Below the pieces are notes generated by a model. That model had not been told where the DNA came from, did not search any database, and worked only from the letters and a program-made list of their open reading frames with translations. From Paenirhodobacter ferrireducens (lineage in GTDB: Bacteria > Pseudomonadota > Alphaproteobacteria > Rhodobacterales > Rhodobacteraceae): 64,000 nt of DNA. The DNA is taken from the NCBI RefSeq assembly GCF_004022265.1, contig NZ_SAVB01000006.1:124001-188000 (forward strand), written 5' to 3'. The position numbers and the translations under genes were made by a program. Positions 53,760 through 61,213 of the stretch are shown here, in pieces; positions within the stretch are counted from its first letter, which is position 1, and each line of letters starts with the position of its first letter.

Positions 53760-54005
53760 ATGATGAATGACCGCCCCCTGGAAATCAGTGAGCTCCTCGA
53801 TCGCATCGCCAAGCTGGAGGGGCGCTGCGACGCCCTGTCCATTGTCCTGCATTCGAGCATCATCATGAGCGAGGATGCCCTGAAGCGGCATATCGACGGG
53901 ATCGTGATGCTGATTTCCGGCCTCGCAGAAAGCCACCAAAACCCCCACGCCGCCACCGTCCTGCGGGAGTGGGTCGCCATCTTGCAGAGAGACAGCAAGC
54001 CATGA
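53760..54005 (+). CDS. small plus-strand gene within the early operon
   Basis: 81 residues from ATG 53760, preceded by a strong AGGAGGAA site. MNDRPLEISELLDRIAKLEGRCDALS suggests a helical coiled coil. Opposite in direction to all neighbouring early genes; no minus-strand gene covers it convincingly. Possibly expressed in lysogeny. Confidence 0.6.
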   Translation: MMNDRPLEISELLDRIAKLEGRCDALSIVLHSSIIMSEDALKRHIDGIVMLISGLAESHQNPHAATVLREWVAILQRDSKP

Positions 54006-54091
54006 AAGAAGGCGATCTCGCCGAGCATGGTGCCGATCGGAAAGCGTCTCGACGACCATGTCGCTGGAAAGATAGCAGGGGGATGCGGTGC

Positions 54092-54277
54092 TCAATTTCG
54101 GCCCCTCACCTTCATGGTCCCCTTGGCGTCCCCCACCGCCGCCATCAGCCTCTGGCCGACATCGACGGTCTCGGGGGCAGCACCGCGGCTGGCCTCCTCA
54201 GCGATGCGCGTCGCCTGATCGAGAAGGCGCAGATGCGCCACGATCAGGTCGGCCAGCGCCTCGGTCTGTAGCTGCAT
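54092..54277 (-). CDS. small helical early protein
   Basis: 61 residues from ATG 54277: TEALADLIVAHLRLLDQATR and a polar end. Overlaps the stop of the upstream gene. Unknown. Confidence 0.6.
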   Translation of the reverse strand: MQLQTEALADLIVAHLRLLDQATRIAEEASRGAAPETVDVGQRLMAAVGDAKGTMKVRGRN

Positions 54278-54552
54278 CACCGGACACCGCCTTTCGCCTT
54301 CGTCAGCACCTGGACGATCCAGTTGCACACGGCCTGTTGGCGGCTGCAGGTCGCCGTCGCGGTGAAGCCGAAGGCCCGCGCGCGATAGCCGTAGGAAACG
54401 GCGTCAACCTCGACGTCGCAGGCCCGCTCGAACTCGGGGACGAGGTCAGCGCAATGGCGGATGGGTTTCAGGCTCTGCGCAACCTCCGCCGCCATCTGCA
54501 GACGCTCGTCCCGCGACAGGCGGCGCGGGGTGGTGGGATGAAGGTCCCCCAT
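54277..54552 (-). CDS. early protein, paralogue of the upstream gene
   Basis: About 91 residues. The C-terminal half (VSYGYRARAFGFTATATCSR, QQAVCNWIVQVL) repeats that of the next gene upstream, indicating tandem duplication. Unknown function. Confidence 0.7.
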   Translation of the reverse strand: MGDLHPTTPRRLSRDERLQMAAEVAQSLKPIRHCADLVPEFERACDVEVDAVSYGYRARAFGFTATATCSRQQAVCNWIVQVLTKAKGGVR

Positions 54553-54839
54553 CACGCCACCTCCCCGATCGGGGCCTGCGCGGCCTCGGCCGTCACCGCA
54601 AGGATCCAGTTCCGCACCGCCTGCGTCCGGTTCCGGACCGAGGTGGCGCGAAACCCATAGGCGCGCGCCTCATAGCGACCGCCGCTGATCCGCACATCGC
54701 CAAGCGTCGCCGCCAGGAAGGCCGGAACCAGCTCGCTGGACGAAAGCACGTCAAGCCTGGCGGCCACCTTGACGGCAGCGGCGAGGCGGTCGCGATGCTC
54801 GGCCCTCTGGCGCGAGCTGTTGAAGCTGGGAAGCCACAT
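54552..54839 (-). CDS. early protein, paralogue of the downstream gene
   Basis: About 95 residues from ATG 54839. ARAYGFRATSVRNRTQAVRNW aligns with the downstream protein. Overlapping stop/start on both sides. Confidence 0.7.
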   Translation of the reverse strand: MWLPSFNSSRQRAEHRDRLAAAVKVAARLDVLSSSELVPAFLAATLGDVRISGGRYEARAYGFRATSVRNRTQAVRNWILAVTAEAAQAPIGEVA

Positions 54840-55129
54840 CACGCCGCCCCCCCATAGCTGACCCGCAGCATCTGCTCGCACTCGGCGAGCGAGCCGTCTG
54901 CCTCGGCATTATTCAGATAGATGAGCAGTTGCGCGACCGCTTCTCCGCGCCGCGCCCAAGCATCGCACGATGCCATGCGCAGGTGATCTCCCAGCAGACT
55001 GCTGATACCAGCGGTATCGATCCGAATGTCAATGTCCTCGGCGGCCAGTCGGGTTTCCTCAGCATAGCGCGTCAGCCGCCGGATTTCCGCCATCCGCTCG
55101 GGCGGGGTGAAGGTGGGGGACAGCGTCAT
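54839..55129 (-). CDS. hypothetical early protein
   Basis: About 96 residues (ATG 55129, GTG at 55132): helical, acidic (LAAEDIDIRIDTAGISSLLG). Overlaps the stop of the preceding membrane peptide gene (TGATG). Unknown. Confidence 0.68.
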   Translation of the reverse strand: MTLSPTFTPPERMAEIRRLTRYAEETRLAAEDIDIRIDTAGISSLLGDHLRMASCDAWARRGEAVAQLLIYLNNAEADGSLAECEQMLRVSYGGAA

Positions 55130-55260
55130 CACAGCCCCTCCATGCCGGGCAGGCCGGTGCCGCAGGCAATCCAGAGGCCCGCGACGAACAGGACCGCCAG
55201 CGCCGCAGCGCCGAGCGCATCCGCCAGCCCGATGATGAAATCGTCATCCCGGTCACGCAT
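55129..55260 (-). CDS. 43-residue single-span membrane peptide
   Basis: ATG 55260 to TGA 55129. Acidic start MRDRDDDF, then one hydrophobic helix (IIGLADALGAAALAVLFVAG, LWIACG) and GLPGMEGL. Overlapping stop/start junctions with both neighbours argue that it is translated. Unknown; possible exclusion or membrane-regulator peptide. Confidence 0.6.
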   Translation of the reverse strand: MRDRDDDFIIGLADALGAAALAVLFVAGLWIACGTGLPGMEGL

Positions 55261-55567
55261 CGGACACCTCCGTCACCGGCATCGCGACATGCACCGGCCG
55301 AACCAGCGCCGCAACGGCAGCCCGCAGGGCCGCATCCTCGCAAAAGGCCTTCGACACGGCTTCGCGGCCGGCCTGCTCGTCGGCTTCCTCGATCAGGAAG
55401 GCCTGAACGCTGCGCAGGCTCAGGCACAGGCGCGACAGGGTCTCGGGATCGGGACGCACACCGCCATGAAGCAGCGCGATCACCTCGCCAAGATCGCCGG
55501 CCGAGCGCCGGAACGCCCCGGAGCTGCCGTCAAGAACCAGCAGATGGTTGGACGAAAAACCGCTCAT
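55253..55567 (-). CDS. hypothetical early protein
   Basis: 104 residues, helical (LGEVIALLHGG, LSRLCLSLRSVQAFLIEEA). Four-base overlap with the Ner-like gene and 8-base overlap with the membrane peptide gene. Unknown. Confidence 0.7.
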   Translation of the reverse strand: MSGFSSNHLLVLDGSSGAFRRSAGDLGEVIALLHGGVRPDPETLSRLCLSLRSVQAFLIEEADEQAGREAVSKAFCEDAALRAAVAALVRPVHVAMPVTEVSDA

Positions 55568-55857
55568 GCCGCGGCCTCGTTGTCAGCGGCACGCCGCGCT
55601 TTTTCCCTTGCGATCAGGGCCTCGTTCTCGGCAGAAAGGATGCGGGACTTCCTCGGGGGGTAACGTTCCGGGAAAAGCTCCGCCGCAGGCACGCCGAGGA
55701 ACTCGGAAAGCGCCTTCTCGGCGGGGCGCGAGGTGCGCGTCCAGACGCTGCGCATCTGGCTCGGATAGATGCCCTTGAGTTCGGCAAGACCGGTCAGGGT
55801 CATGCCGCGCTCCTCAAGGGCACACTTGATCCTGGGCTTGGTCCAGGGTGCTCCCAT
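55564..55857 (-). CDS. Ner/Nlp-like early regulator
   Basis: 97 residues from ATG 55857: PRIKCALEERGMTLTGLAEL, KGIYPSQMRSVWTRTSRPAEKAL, the winged-helix Ner/Nlp (SfsB) pattern of Mu. First gene of the leftward lytic operon, opposite the repressor; Ner shuts off early and repressor promoters. Confidence 0.88.
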   Translation of the reverse strand: MGAPWTKPRIKCALEERGMTLTGLAELKGIYPSQMRSVWTRTSRPAEKALSEFLGVPAAELFPERYPPRKSRILSAENEALIAREKARRAADNEAAA

Positions 55858-55916
55858 GGGGTGGTCTCCTGTTGAGGGCCGATGTTGGCGCATCGGCCTT
55901 TTTCAGAACTGATCGT

Positions 55917-55996
55917 GACAACAGCCAACGCTCTTCGGCGGAGGCATAAGGAAGGGATAAGTCAGCTTTGCACTTTAGTAAAGTGCGATTGTTGTC
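55917..55996. promoter_or_regulatory. repressor/Ner operator region
   Basis: The divergent gap between Ner and repressor holds a perfect dyad GCACTTT-AGT-AAAGTGC (55970-55986), flanked by an outer pair GACAACA (55917-55923) and TGTTGTC (55990-55996). The position and symmetry fit repressor and Ner operators over back-to-back promoters. Confidence 0.65.
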
Positions 55997-55999
55997 TTT

Positions 56000-56725
56000 T
56001 TGAAATCATTGGCGAGACCAGAGGTTGAACCACAGACACCCCTCGCGAAGAGGTTGCGCGATGTCCGTAAGGCACTGGGCGACCCGGAGCGTGCTGCATT
56101 TGCTGAAGGGCTAGAAATCTCAAAGAGTACGATTGCATTCTATGAGCGCGGAGAGCGGACGCCGGATGCCAACGTGCTCCGCCTTTACCGCGACCGGCAT
56201 GGCGTTGACATGAACTGGCTGATCAGCGGTGAAGGCGAGATGTTCATGCCAGGATCAGCGACTGACCACGCGCAATACCTCGCGAATAACGATCTTAATC
56301 GACCAGACTTCGTGCGCCTGCCGATCTACAACGAGATCCAGGCATCAGCGGGCCCAGGCGCGACTGTTCCGGCGACCGAGCAGGCCGATGGTGTCGTCGC
56401 CTTCGCGCGGCCGTTCCTGCGCGATCTGGGCGCGACCCCGGATCGCTGCTCGATCATCTGGGCACGCGGCGATTCGATGCAGCCGACCATTCCCGACGGC
56501 TCGATCCTGGTCGTCGACTGCAGCCAGACCGATGTGGTGAACGGCTGCATCTACGTGCTCAACGTCGATGACGACCTGCTCGTCAAGCGGGTGCGCCGCC
56601 GCCTCGACGCCACGATCGAGATCGTCAGCGACAACTCGATGTATCCGCCCGAGTCGCTCCGCGCCGAGCAGCTGCGTCACCTGCGCGTCGTCGGCCGCGT
56701 CGTCTATTTCTGCAGGACACCATAA
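56000..56725 (+). CDS. CI/LexA-type phage repressor (HTH-S24)
   Basis: 241 residues with TTG start. N-terminal HTH (LAKRLRDVRKALGDPERAAF, AEGLEISKSTIAFYERG), linker, C-terminal S24 peptidase: nucleophile Ser in RGDSMQPTIPDG and Lys in DDLLVKRV. The domain set predicts RecA-stimulated self-cleavage, i.e. SOS induction, unlike the classical Mu c repressor. Divergent from the lytic operon. Confidence 0.93.
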   Translation: MKSLARPEVEPQTPLAKRLRDVRKALGDPERAAFAEGLEISKSTIAFYERGERTPDANVLRLYRDRHGVDMNWLISGEGEMFMPGSATDHAQYLANNDLNRPDFVRLPIYNEIQASAGPGATVPATEQADGVVAFARPFLRDLGATPDRCSIIWARGDSMQPTIPDGSILVVDCSQTDVVNGCIYVLNVDDDLLVKRVRRRLDATIEIVSDNSMYPPESLRAEQLRHLRVVGRVVYFCRTP

Positions 56726-56728
56726 CCA

Positions 56729-57127
56729 ATGGAATTCATGATGAATTTTACTTTCACCATTCGCTCTGCAACCATCTTTTCGATGATCATCGTATCCAGT
56801 GCGTGCTTCGGTGCTGACGAAACAACGGGCCCAAGAACTTTGACCGAGACTGAAACGGCAAGGATGGAAGATGCCATCCGATCCCAGCTTCGCGACCCAG
56901 ACAGTGCAAAGTTCTCTGACATTGTGGCGGATGGCAATTCCGCCATGATCACCGTGTGTGGCAACGTTAACTCCAAAAACGGTTATGGTGGGTATACAGG
57001 AAAGATCCCGTTCAGTGTGTTTTTGATGCCAAACGGTGACGTTCCGAGCATTGGAGAAGGTGACCTGATGTTTGAAACTGTAATGAAAATCTGCGCCGAT
57101 GTTGGCGTGCAAAAAGCGCCGAACTGA
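56729..57127 (+). CDS. secreted hypothetical protein, likely lysogenic-conversion gene
   Basis: 132 residues (internal Mets 4/5 possible starts). Signal peptide (SATIFSMIIVSSACFG), possibly lipoprotein at the Cys although the lipobox is poor. Mature part: RDPDSAKFSDIVADG, VCGNVNSKNGYGGYTG, PFSVFL, a pattern seen in small bacterial periplasmic proteins of unknown role. AT-richer than the early genes and co-oriented with the repressor, so probably expressed in the lysogen. Confidence 0.75.
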   Translation: MEFMMNFTFTIRSATIFSMIIVSSACFGADETTGPRTLTETETARMEDAIRSQLRDPDSAKFSDIVADGNSAMITVCGNVNSKNGYGGYTGKIPFSVFLMPNGDVPSIGEGDLMFETVMKICADVGVQKAPN

Positions 57128-57570
57128 CGGACTTCCAAAAGTATACGATGCCGCTGGTGCAAGGGGTGAGCTGCTGGTGTGCAACCGGACATTTCTATAG
57201 CGTCAAAGTGGCGCTCATCGACGGTATCAAGTCCCGTTTTTGACGTCTCCGGAACTTCCGACCTAGAAGGTGTCGTCTCGGACGTATAAGGCGATAAAAA
57301 TCGTTATTTTATAGTTTGTTAGCAAGGTAGGAAATAGACACCCAAGGTCGGAACAAGATTTCCGACCTTGGGTGTCCTCCGATGGGCCATGCTAGCCATG
57401 ATGAGTGACCATCAGCGATCTCATGGTTGCCGCTTCGGCTTTCATCATCTCAATTTCCACTAATGTTTACTTAGTGATAGTCGATGATCTGCGAATGTTC
57501 ATCGGATGATCGGAACGTGATGCCCCGGTGTTACATCTCATGGCTGTTTCCTCGCGTCTCTTACAGCCCC
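57128..57570. promoter_or_regulatory. prophage left-end noncoding region with perfect hairpin
   Basis: No gene. AT-rich. At 57337-57376 GACACCCAAGGTCGGAA and TTCCGACCTTGGGTGTC form a perfect 17-bp stem around CAAGAT. The satellite has a related hairpin with the same loop. Packaging site, operator or terminator of outward transcription are possible roles. Confidence 0.6.
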
Positions 57571-57678
57571 GTCCGAAAGCACTTTTCGCCTAGATGTTCA
57601 CTTTTCGATGCGTTCTCAATGCCTTGCCCGCAGATCGTCGGGGTTATCCCTCTGTCCGGAAGTTACTACCCCTCCACA
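57571..57678. repeat. left-end terminal sequence of the prophage
   Basis: Read inward from CCACA at 57678: CTTCCGGAC ending at base 25, CGAAAAGTG at base 80 and CTTTCGGAC at base 108, i.e. one outer and two inner MuA-like sites. It matches the satellite end at 17704-17811. Confidence 0.88.
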
Positions 57679-57683
57679 TGCGG
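57679..57683. repeat. 5-bp target duplication TGCGG, right copy
   Basis: Identical to 17849-17853. Confidence 0.92.
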
Positions 57684-57868
57684 TCTCTCCTTGTGCTTTT
57701 CAGCTTCGTGCTTATCAGCTTCTCCACCGCCGAAATTGCCAGCGCCGAATCGCGGCTCAGGTAGTGTTCCGCCAGGATCGCCTCGGTTGATTTCGGGGCA
57801 TGCCCGCTGATCGCGCAGAGCTCGGGAACGCTGCATCCGGCGCCTGCCAGCCGCAGCACGGCGGTGCC
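57684..57868 (-). pseudogene. tyrosine integrase remnant (piece 1 of 3)
   Basis: The minus frame reads GTAVLRLAGAGCSVPELCAI, SGHAPKSTEAILAEHYLSRD, then AVEKLISTKLKSTRRDR, the C-terminal part of a tyrosine recombinase with the conserved GH and the HYL tyrosine. The N-terminal catalytic Arg and everything before it are missing: upstream sequence switches to a transporter-protein remnant. The 3' end continues at 17848-17817 and 9967-9893. Confidence 0.82.
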
Positions 57869-58290
57869 GGGCAATCGGGGTGCGAGATGCAGGCATCCCG
57901 CGCGACCGTGTCGTTTGGCCCCCTCACCTCAAGCCGCGCCACCGGGCATTTTCCAAGGATCGCTGTCGGGGCCCAATAATAGCCGAACCAGCCCTGCCTG
58001 CGTTCATGGGCCCTGGCGCTCGAGCCATCGAGCCCTGCGGCCGAGCCGGTGTCGACCAGCTCGAAGCTCTTCGCTTCGGCAGCATCGGCGCGACAAAGGG
58101 TCTCGCTCAAGATCTGGCTGGTCCACCCCGACGGGAAGTCGAACAGGGCACCTTTCGACGGCTTCCCGGGGGGGCGGGGAACAGCTCGAGAGGCGCCAGC
58201 GCATCCTCGACGGTCCTGATCTCGGAATGGGCCCAGCGCCGAGGCAAGGCGAAGGGAGCAGAGAAACCTCCGACCTCGTCCTGACGATGG
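57869..58290 (-). pseudogene. glycine betaine ABC transporter substrate-binding protein remnant
   Basis: EIRTVEDALAPLELFPAP (58226-58170 region) continues after a frameshift as KPSKGALFDFPSGWTSQILSE, DTGSAAGLDGSSARAHERRQ, GWFGYYWAPTAILGK and ARDACISHPDC, matching ProX/OpuAC-type binding proteins. It is frameshifted near 58150-58170 and truncated at 57868 where the integrase remnant begins, so it is not functional. The 58291-58682 stretch has no gene I can support. Confidence 0.7.
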
Positions 58291-58682
58291 TGCCCTTCGT
58301 CCTTGGGCCGCGCAAATGAAGACCCGCCGCGGCGCTGCCCGCGACGATCCGCTGGACTCTTGAGACCCCGAATGAAGTGGCAGGATGCGCATGGGGCCAG
58401 GAGAGATGCTTGAAGCATCGCCCACATGCTCCGCGCAGAGCGCTCCGGGGGCGCAGGCGGAAATCCCGGCAGTCCCCGAGCCCACGGGCGTTGCCATGGC
58501 ACACGCTTGACCGCCCCGCGCCGATACGCTACCTGCGGGCCAAGGTGCCGGGCACCTGCCGCCTGCGGACGCAAGTCATGGTGAAGCCCGGAACAAGACG
58601 ACATCTCACCCTCGAAGCATTTCGCGCGGTGGGCAATGCAGGCCCCCATCCATCCTGAAATGCCTCAGAAGAGGAGTGAGCG

Positions 58683-60065
58683 ATGTCTTTTGGGCATGCC
58701 GTCTCGCACGATAACCCGTTTCTGACGGCCCCCATCGGGCGGCTGTTTCTCTCAAACGCCCTGCCCATGGCCGTGGTTATGTCGATGGGCGGGATACTGA
58801 ATCTGGTCGACGGCGTTTTCGTCGGCCGCTTCATCGGGGCGGAGGCACTGGCGGCAGTCAGCCTCGCCTTTCCGGTGGCGATGTTGCTGGCCGCGCTTGC
58901 AACGCTGGTCGGCGGTGGCATGGCGAGCCTGCTGGCGCGGTATCTGGGGGCCGGGGACCGGCGCGGGGCTGGGCGGGTCTTTGCCGGCGCGCATGGGCTG
59001 GCGCTGGCGGTTTCGGCGCTGCTTGTGGCGCTCTGGTTCGGTTTCGGAGCGATGCTGGCCGGTGCCATGGCCGCCGGCAATGCGCGGGTTGCCGGAATGG
59101 CGCGGGACTATCTGACGATCCTGATCTGCGGCGCGCCGATCTATCTGCTGCTTGGCCTGCACATCGACGCGTTGCGAAACGAGGGGCGCGCAGGGCTGAT
59201 TGCGGCGTTTTCTGTGTGCGTGAACCTGTTCAACATCGGGGCGAACTGGCTTGGGATCGTCGTGCTCGATCTCGGGATTTCGGGCTCCGCCCTTGGCACC
59301 GTCACGGCACAGGCGCTTGGTCTGGTGCTGGCGCTTGGCATCCGAGCGCGCGGCACGGGTCTGCTGCCGCTCCAGGTCCTGCGCCGCGAAAGCTGGGGCG
59401 CGGCTTGGGGGGCGGTCCTCGTCCTCGGCTTGCCCCTGTGCCTCAGCTTCCTCGGCATCGCCCTGGTCGCGAGCCTCGTCATGTTGGCATTGCACCGCCA
59501 CGCGGCAGAGTATGCCCTTGACGTCGCGGCCTACGGAGGGGTTACGCGGCTTCTGGGCCTTGCCTTCCTGCCGCAGATGGCGATCGCGCTCGCCCTGCAA
59601 GGGATCGCGGGCAACAATGCCGGCGCCGGACGGGCGGACCGGGCCATGGCGGCGCTGCGGCTGGCGATGGCGACGGCTTTCCTGTGGTGCCTTGCCGTGA
59701 TGCTGACGGGGATCTTCGCCGGGCAGGCGGTCGGCGGCTGGTTCAGCCGTGACCCGCGGGTGATCGGGGCGGTTGCGCTCATCCTCCGCCCGATGCTGGC
59801 ACTTTACGCGATCTCCGGCCCGATCCTCGTGCTGGCGATGTATTTTCAGGCCCTCGGCCAGCCGCGGCGGACGGCCGTGCTGACATTGGTCAAGCCGTGG
59901 CTGCTGATGCCCGCGCTGATCTTCGGCCTCTCTGCCGGGGTCGGGGTGCGGGGAATCTGGCTGGCCTTTCCGGTGGCGGATGCAGCCATGTTGCTGCTTG
60001 CGCTTCTGATCGGGCGCGCCACCCTGCGTCCGGTACCCGGTTTCAGCATGGAGGATGCGGCATGA
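58683..60065 (+). CDS. MATE-family efflux transporter
   Basis: 460 residues with about 12 hydrophobic segments. The start of the first MATE repeat is visible as PIGRLFLSNALPMAVVMSMG, ILNLVDGVFVGRFIGAEALA; the second repeat shows ...YGGVTRLLGLAFLPQMAIAL, ALQGIAGNNAGAG. Na+ or H+ antiport of cationic compounds. ATG 58683 follows AGAGGAGTGAGCG. Its stop overlaps the next gene's start (ATGA). Confidence 0.92.
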   Translation: MSFGHAVSHDNPFLTAPIGRLFLSNALPMAVVMSMGGILNLVDGVFVGRFIGAEALAAVSLAFPVAMLLAALATLVGGGMASLLARYLGAGDRRGAGRVFAGAHGLALAVSALLVALWFGFGAMLAGAMAAGNARVAGMARDYLTILICGAPIYLLLGLHIDALRNEGRAGLIAAFSVCVNLFNIGANWLGIVVLDLGISGSALGTVTAQALGLVLALGIRARGTGLLPLQVLRRESWGAAWGAVLVLGLPLCLSFLGIALVASLVMLALHRHAAEYALDVAAYGGVTRLLGLAFLPQMAIALALQGIAGNNAGAGRADRAMAALRLAMATAFLWCLAVMLTGIFAGQAVGGWFSRDPRVIGAVALILRPMLALYAISGPILVLAMYFQALGQPRRTAVLTLVKPWLLMPALIFGLSAGVGVRGIWLAFPVADAAMLLLALLIGRATLRPVPGFSMEDAA

Positions 60066-60490
60066 CCATGACCATCGATGAGGCGAAAGCTCAGGCAAAG
60101 GCACTGCGCGCCGCCCTTCAGGCGCAGGGCAGCGCCGTCAGCCATGCACAGGCGCTGGAGCTGATCGCCCGCCAGCATGGGGCCAAGGACTGGAACACAC
60201 TCCATGCCCGGCTGGCGCTGCGCAACGAGCCGGCCGAGCTGGCGCTTGGCGATCGGGTCCGGGGCCGGTATCTCGGCCAGCCCTTTACCGGCAGGATCAT
60301 CGGCCTGTCGGGGCCGGTCACCCACCGGCAGATCGAGATCCGCTTCGATCAGCCGGTCGATGTGGTCCGGTTCGAGAGCTTCTCGAACCTGCGCCAGCAG
60401 ATCCGGGCAACGATCAACGAAAACTGGCGCTCGCATCGCTGTACCTCGGATGGCGTGCCGCAGCTGATTGTGGTGAAGGAGGAGGGGTGA
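60062..60490 (+). CDS. glyoxalase-superfamily-like small protein
   Basis: 142 residues: SHAQALELIARQHGAKDWNT, LHARLA at the start, typical of short proteins annotated glyoxalase superfamily, then a basic beta part (LGQPFTGRIIGLSGPVTHRQ). No metal-binding glyoxalase residues can be pointed out, so enzymatic function is doubtful. Translationally coupled to the MATE gene. 60491-60724 holds no gene I can support. Confidence 0.72.
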   Translation: MTMTIDEAKAQAKALRAALQAQGSAVSHAQALELIARQHGAKDWNTLHARLALRNEPAELALGDRVRGRYLGQPFTGRIIGLSGPVTHRQIEIRFDQPVDVVRFESFSNLRQQIRATINENWRSHRCTSDGVPQLIVVKEEG

Positions 60491-60724
60491 GGCCGATCGG
60501 CAGCTCGGGACGCCGCATTTCGATCAAGGCTGAAGAAATTCAGGACAGTCATTCGACGCGGTTCGGTTTGTCTGCGCAGGTTTCGGGCTGTCTCCGAGTG
60601 GTTTTCTGCCTCGGTCAGGCCGCTGCCGTTTCCGGCAGCGGCGCGATGCAGTCGGCTTGAGCGGGCGGAATGCCGCAGTCTCACGGGGCTTGACGTTTTC
60701 GTGAGCGCAGGTGAGATGCGCGTC

Positions 60725-61132
60725 ATGAGAACAGTGCAGCGCATAGGGTCGGCTTGCCGCGGCATCTTTGCCGTGCTGCTTGCGCTGGTCCTGAGCCTGC
60801 AGGTCGGTTCGGCCTATCTGCCGGCCGCGGCCGCGCCCGATCTCGGCGCGAACGAGGTGATGCTTGAGCTGTGCGACGGCACTGGGCTGAGCCGGATCGT
60901 CATCGACCTCGCCACCGGCAAGACCCGCAATGCGGCCGCGGGCGGCGAGCAGTCCGGCCCGAAATGCCCGTTCTGTGTGCTTGGTCTGGCCGCGCCCCAG
61001 AGCTTTGCGCCCGAGCTTGCCTTCCATGCTCGCGTGCACCGCGAGGCCTTGCCGCTGCCGGTGCTGCGCCTGCCGGCAAGTGCGCCGCGCGACCACAGCC
61101 GGGCGATCCGCGCGCCCCCCGTCCTGACCTGA
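60725..61132 (+). CDS. DUF2946-like periplasmic protein, copper-locus associated
   Basis: About 135 residues with an N-terminal membrane/signal segment (GIFAVLLALVLSLQVGSAYL) and a KCPFCVLG motif, typical of DUF2946 proteins found beside TonB-dependent copper receptors. The two cysteines may bind copper. ATG 60725 has AGGTGAG 8 bases upstream; 60701 and 60716 are alternatives. The receptor gene follows after 81 bases. Confidence 0.8.
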   Translation: MRTVQRIGSACRGIFAVLLALVLSLQVGSAYLPAAAAPDLGANEVMLELCDGTGLSRIVIDLATGKTRNAAAGGEQSGPKCPFCVLGLAAPQSFAPELAFHARVHREALPLPVLRLPASAPRDHSRAIRAPPVLT

Positions 61133-61213
61133 AACGTCCCGGTCCGTCCGGGCAAGACGATGCCGCGGCCCCGCCGTGGCCTCCCGCTCCGTTTCCACAA
61201 GGTCTGAAATCCC

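Larger units (their letters stand above)
17854..57678. mobile_element. Mu-like transposable prophage with siphovirus tail
   Basis: 39,825 bp between TGTGG (17854) and CCACA (57678) with TGCGG duplications outside. Apart from the repressor, a putative secreted-protein gene and one small gene, everything runs leftward: early/transposition genes (55.9-46 kb), activator, lysis, head, tail, fibre. In Mu terms the left end is at 57678 and the right end at 17854. Size and content are those of an intact Mu-like phage; by module it resembles the Mu-head/lambda-tail type known from Rhodobacter (RcapMu-like), an impression from memory. Confidence 0.95.

Noticed and set aside
17787-57678. Direct repeats near 17.8 and 57.66 kb as attL/attR of a site-specific prophage
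   Set aside because: They are the left ends of two separate Mu-type elements; each element has its own inverted terminus and 5-bp duplication, and no integrase belongs to the prophage.
57757-58497. 246-codon minus-strand frame as an intact gene
   Set aside because: Only residues ~113-210 resemble a glycine betaine binding protein; the rest is out of frame or unrelated, so it is treated as a pseudogene.
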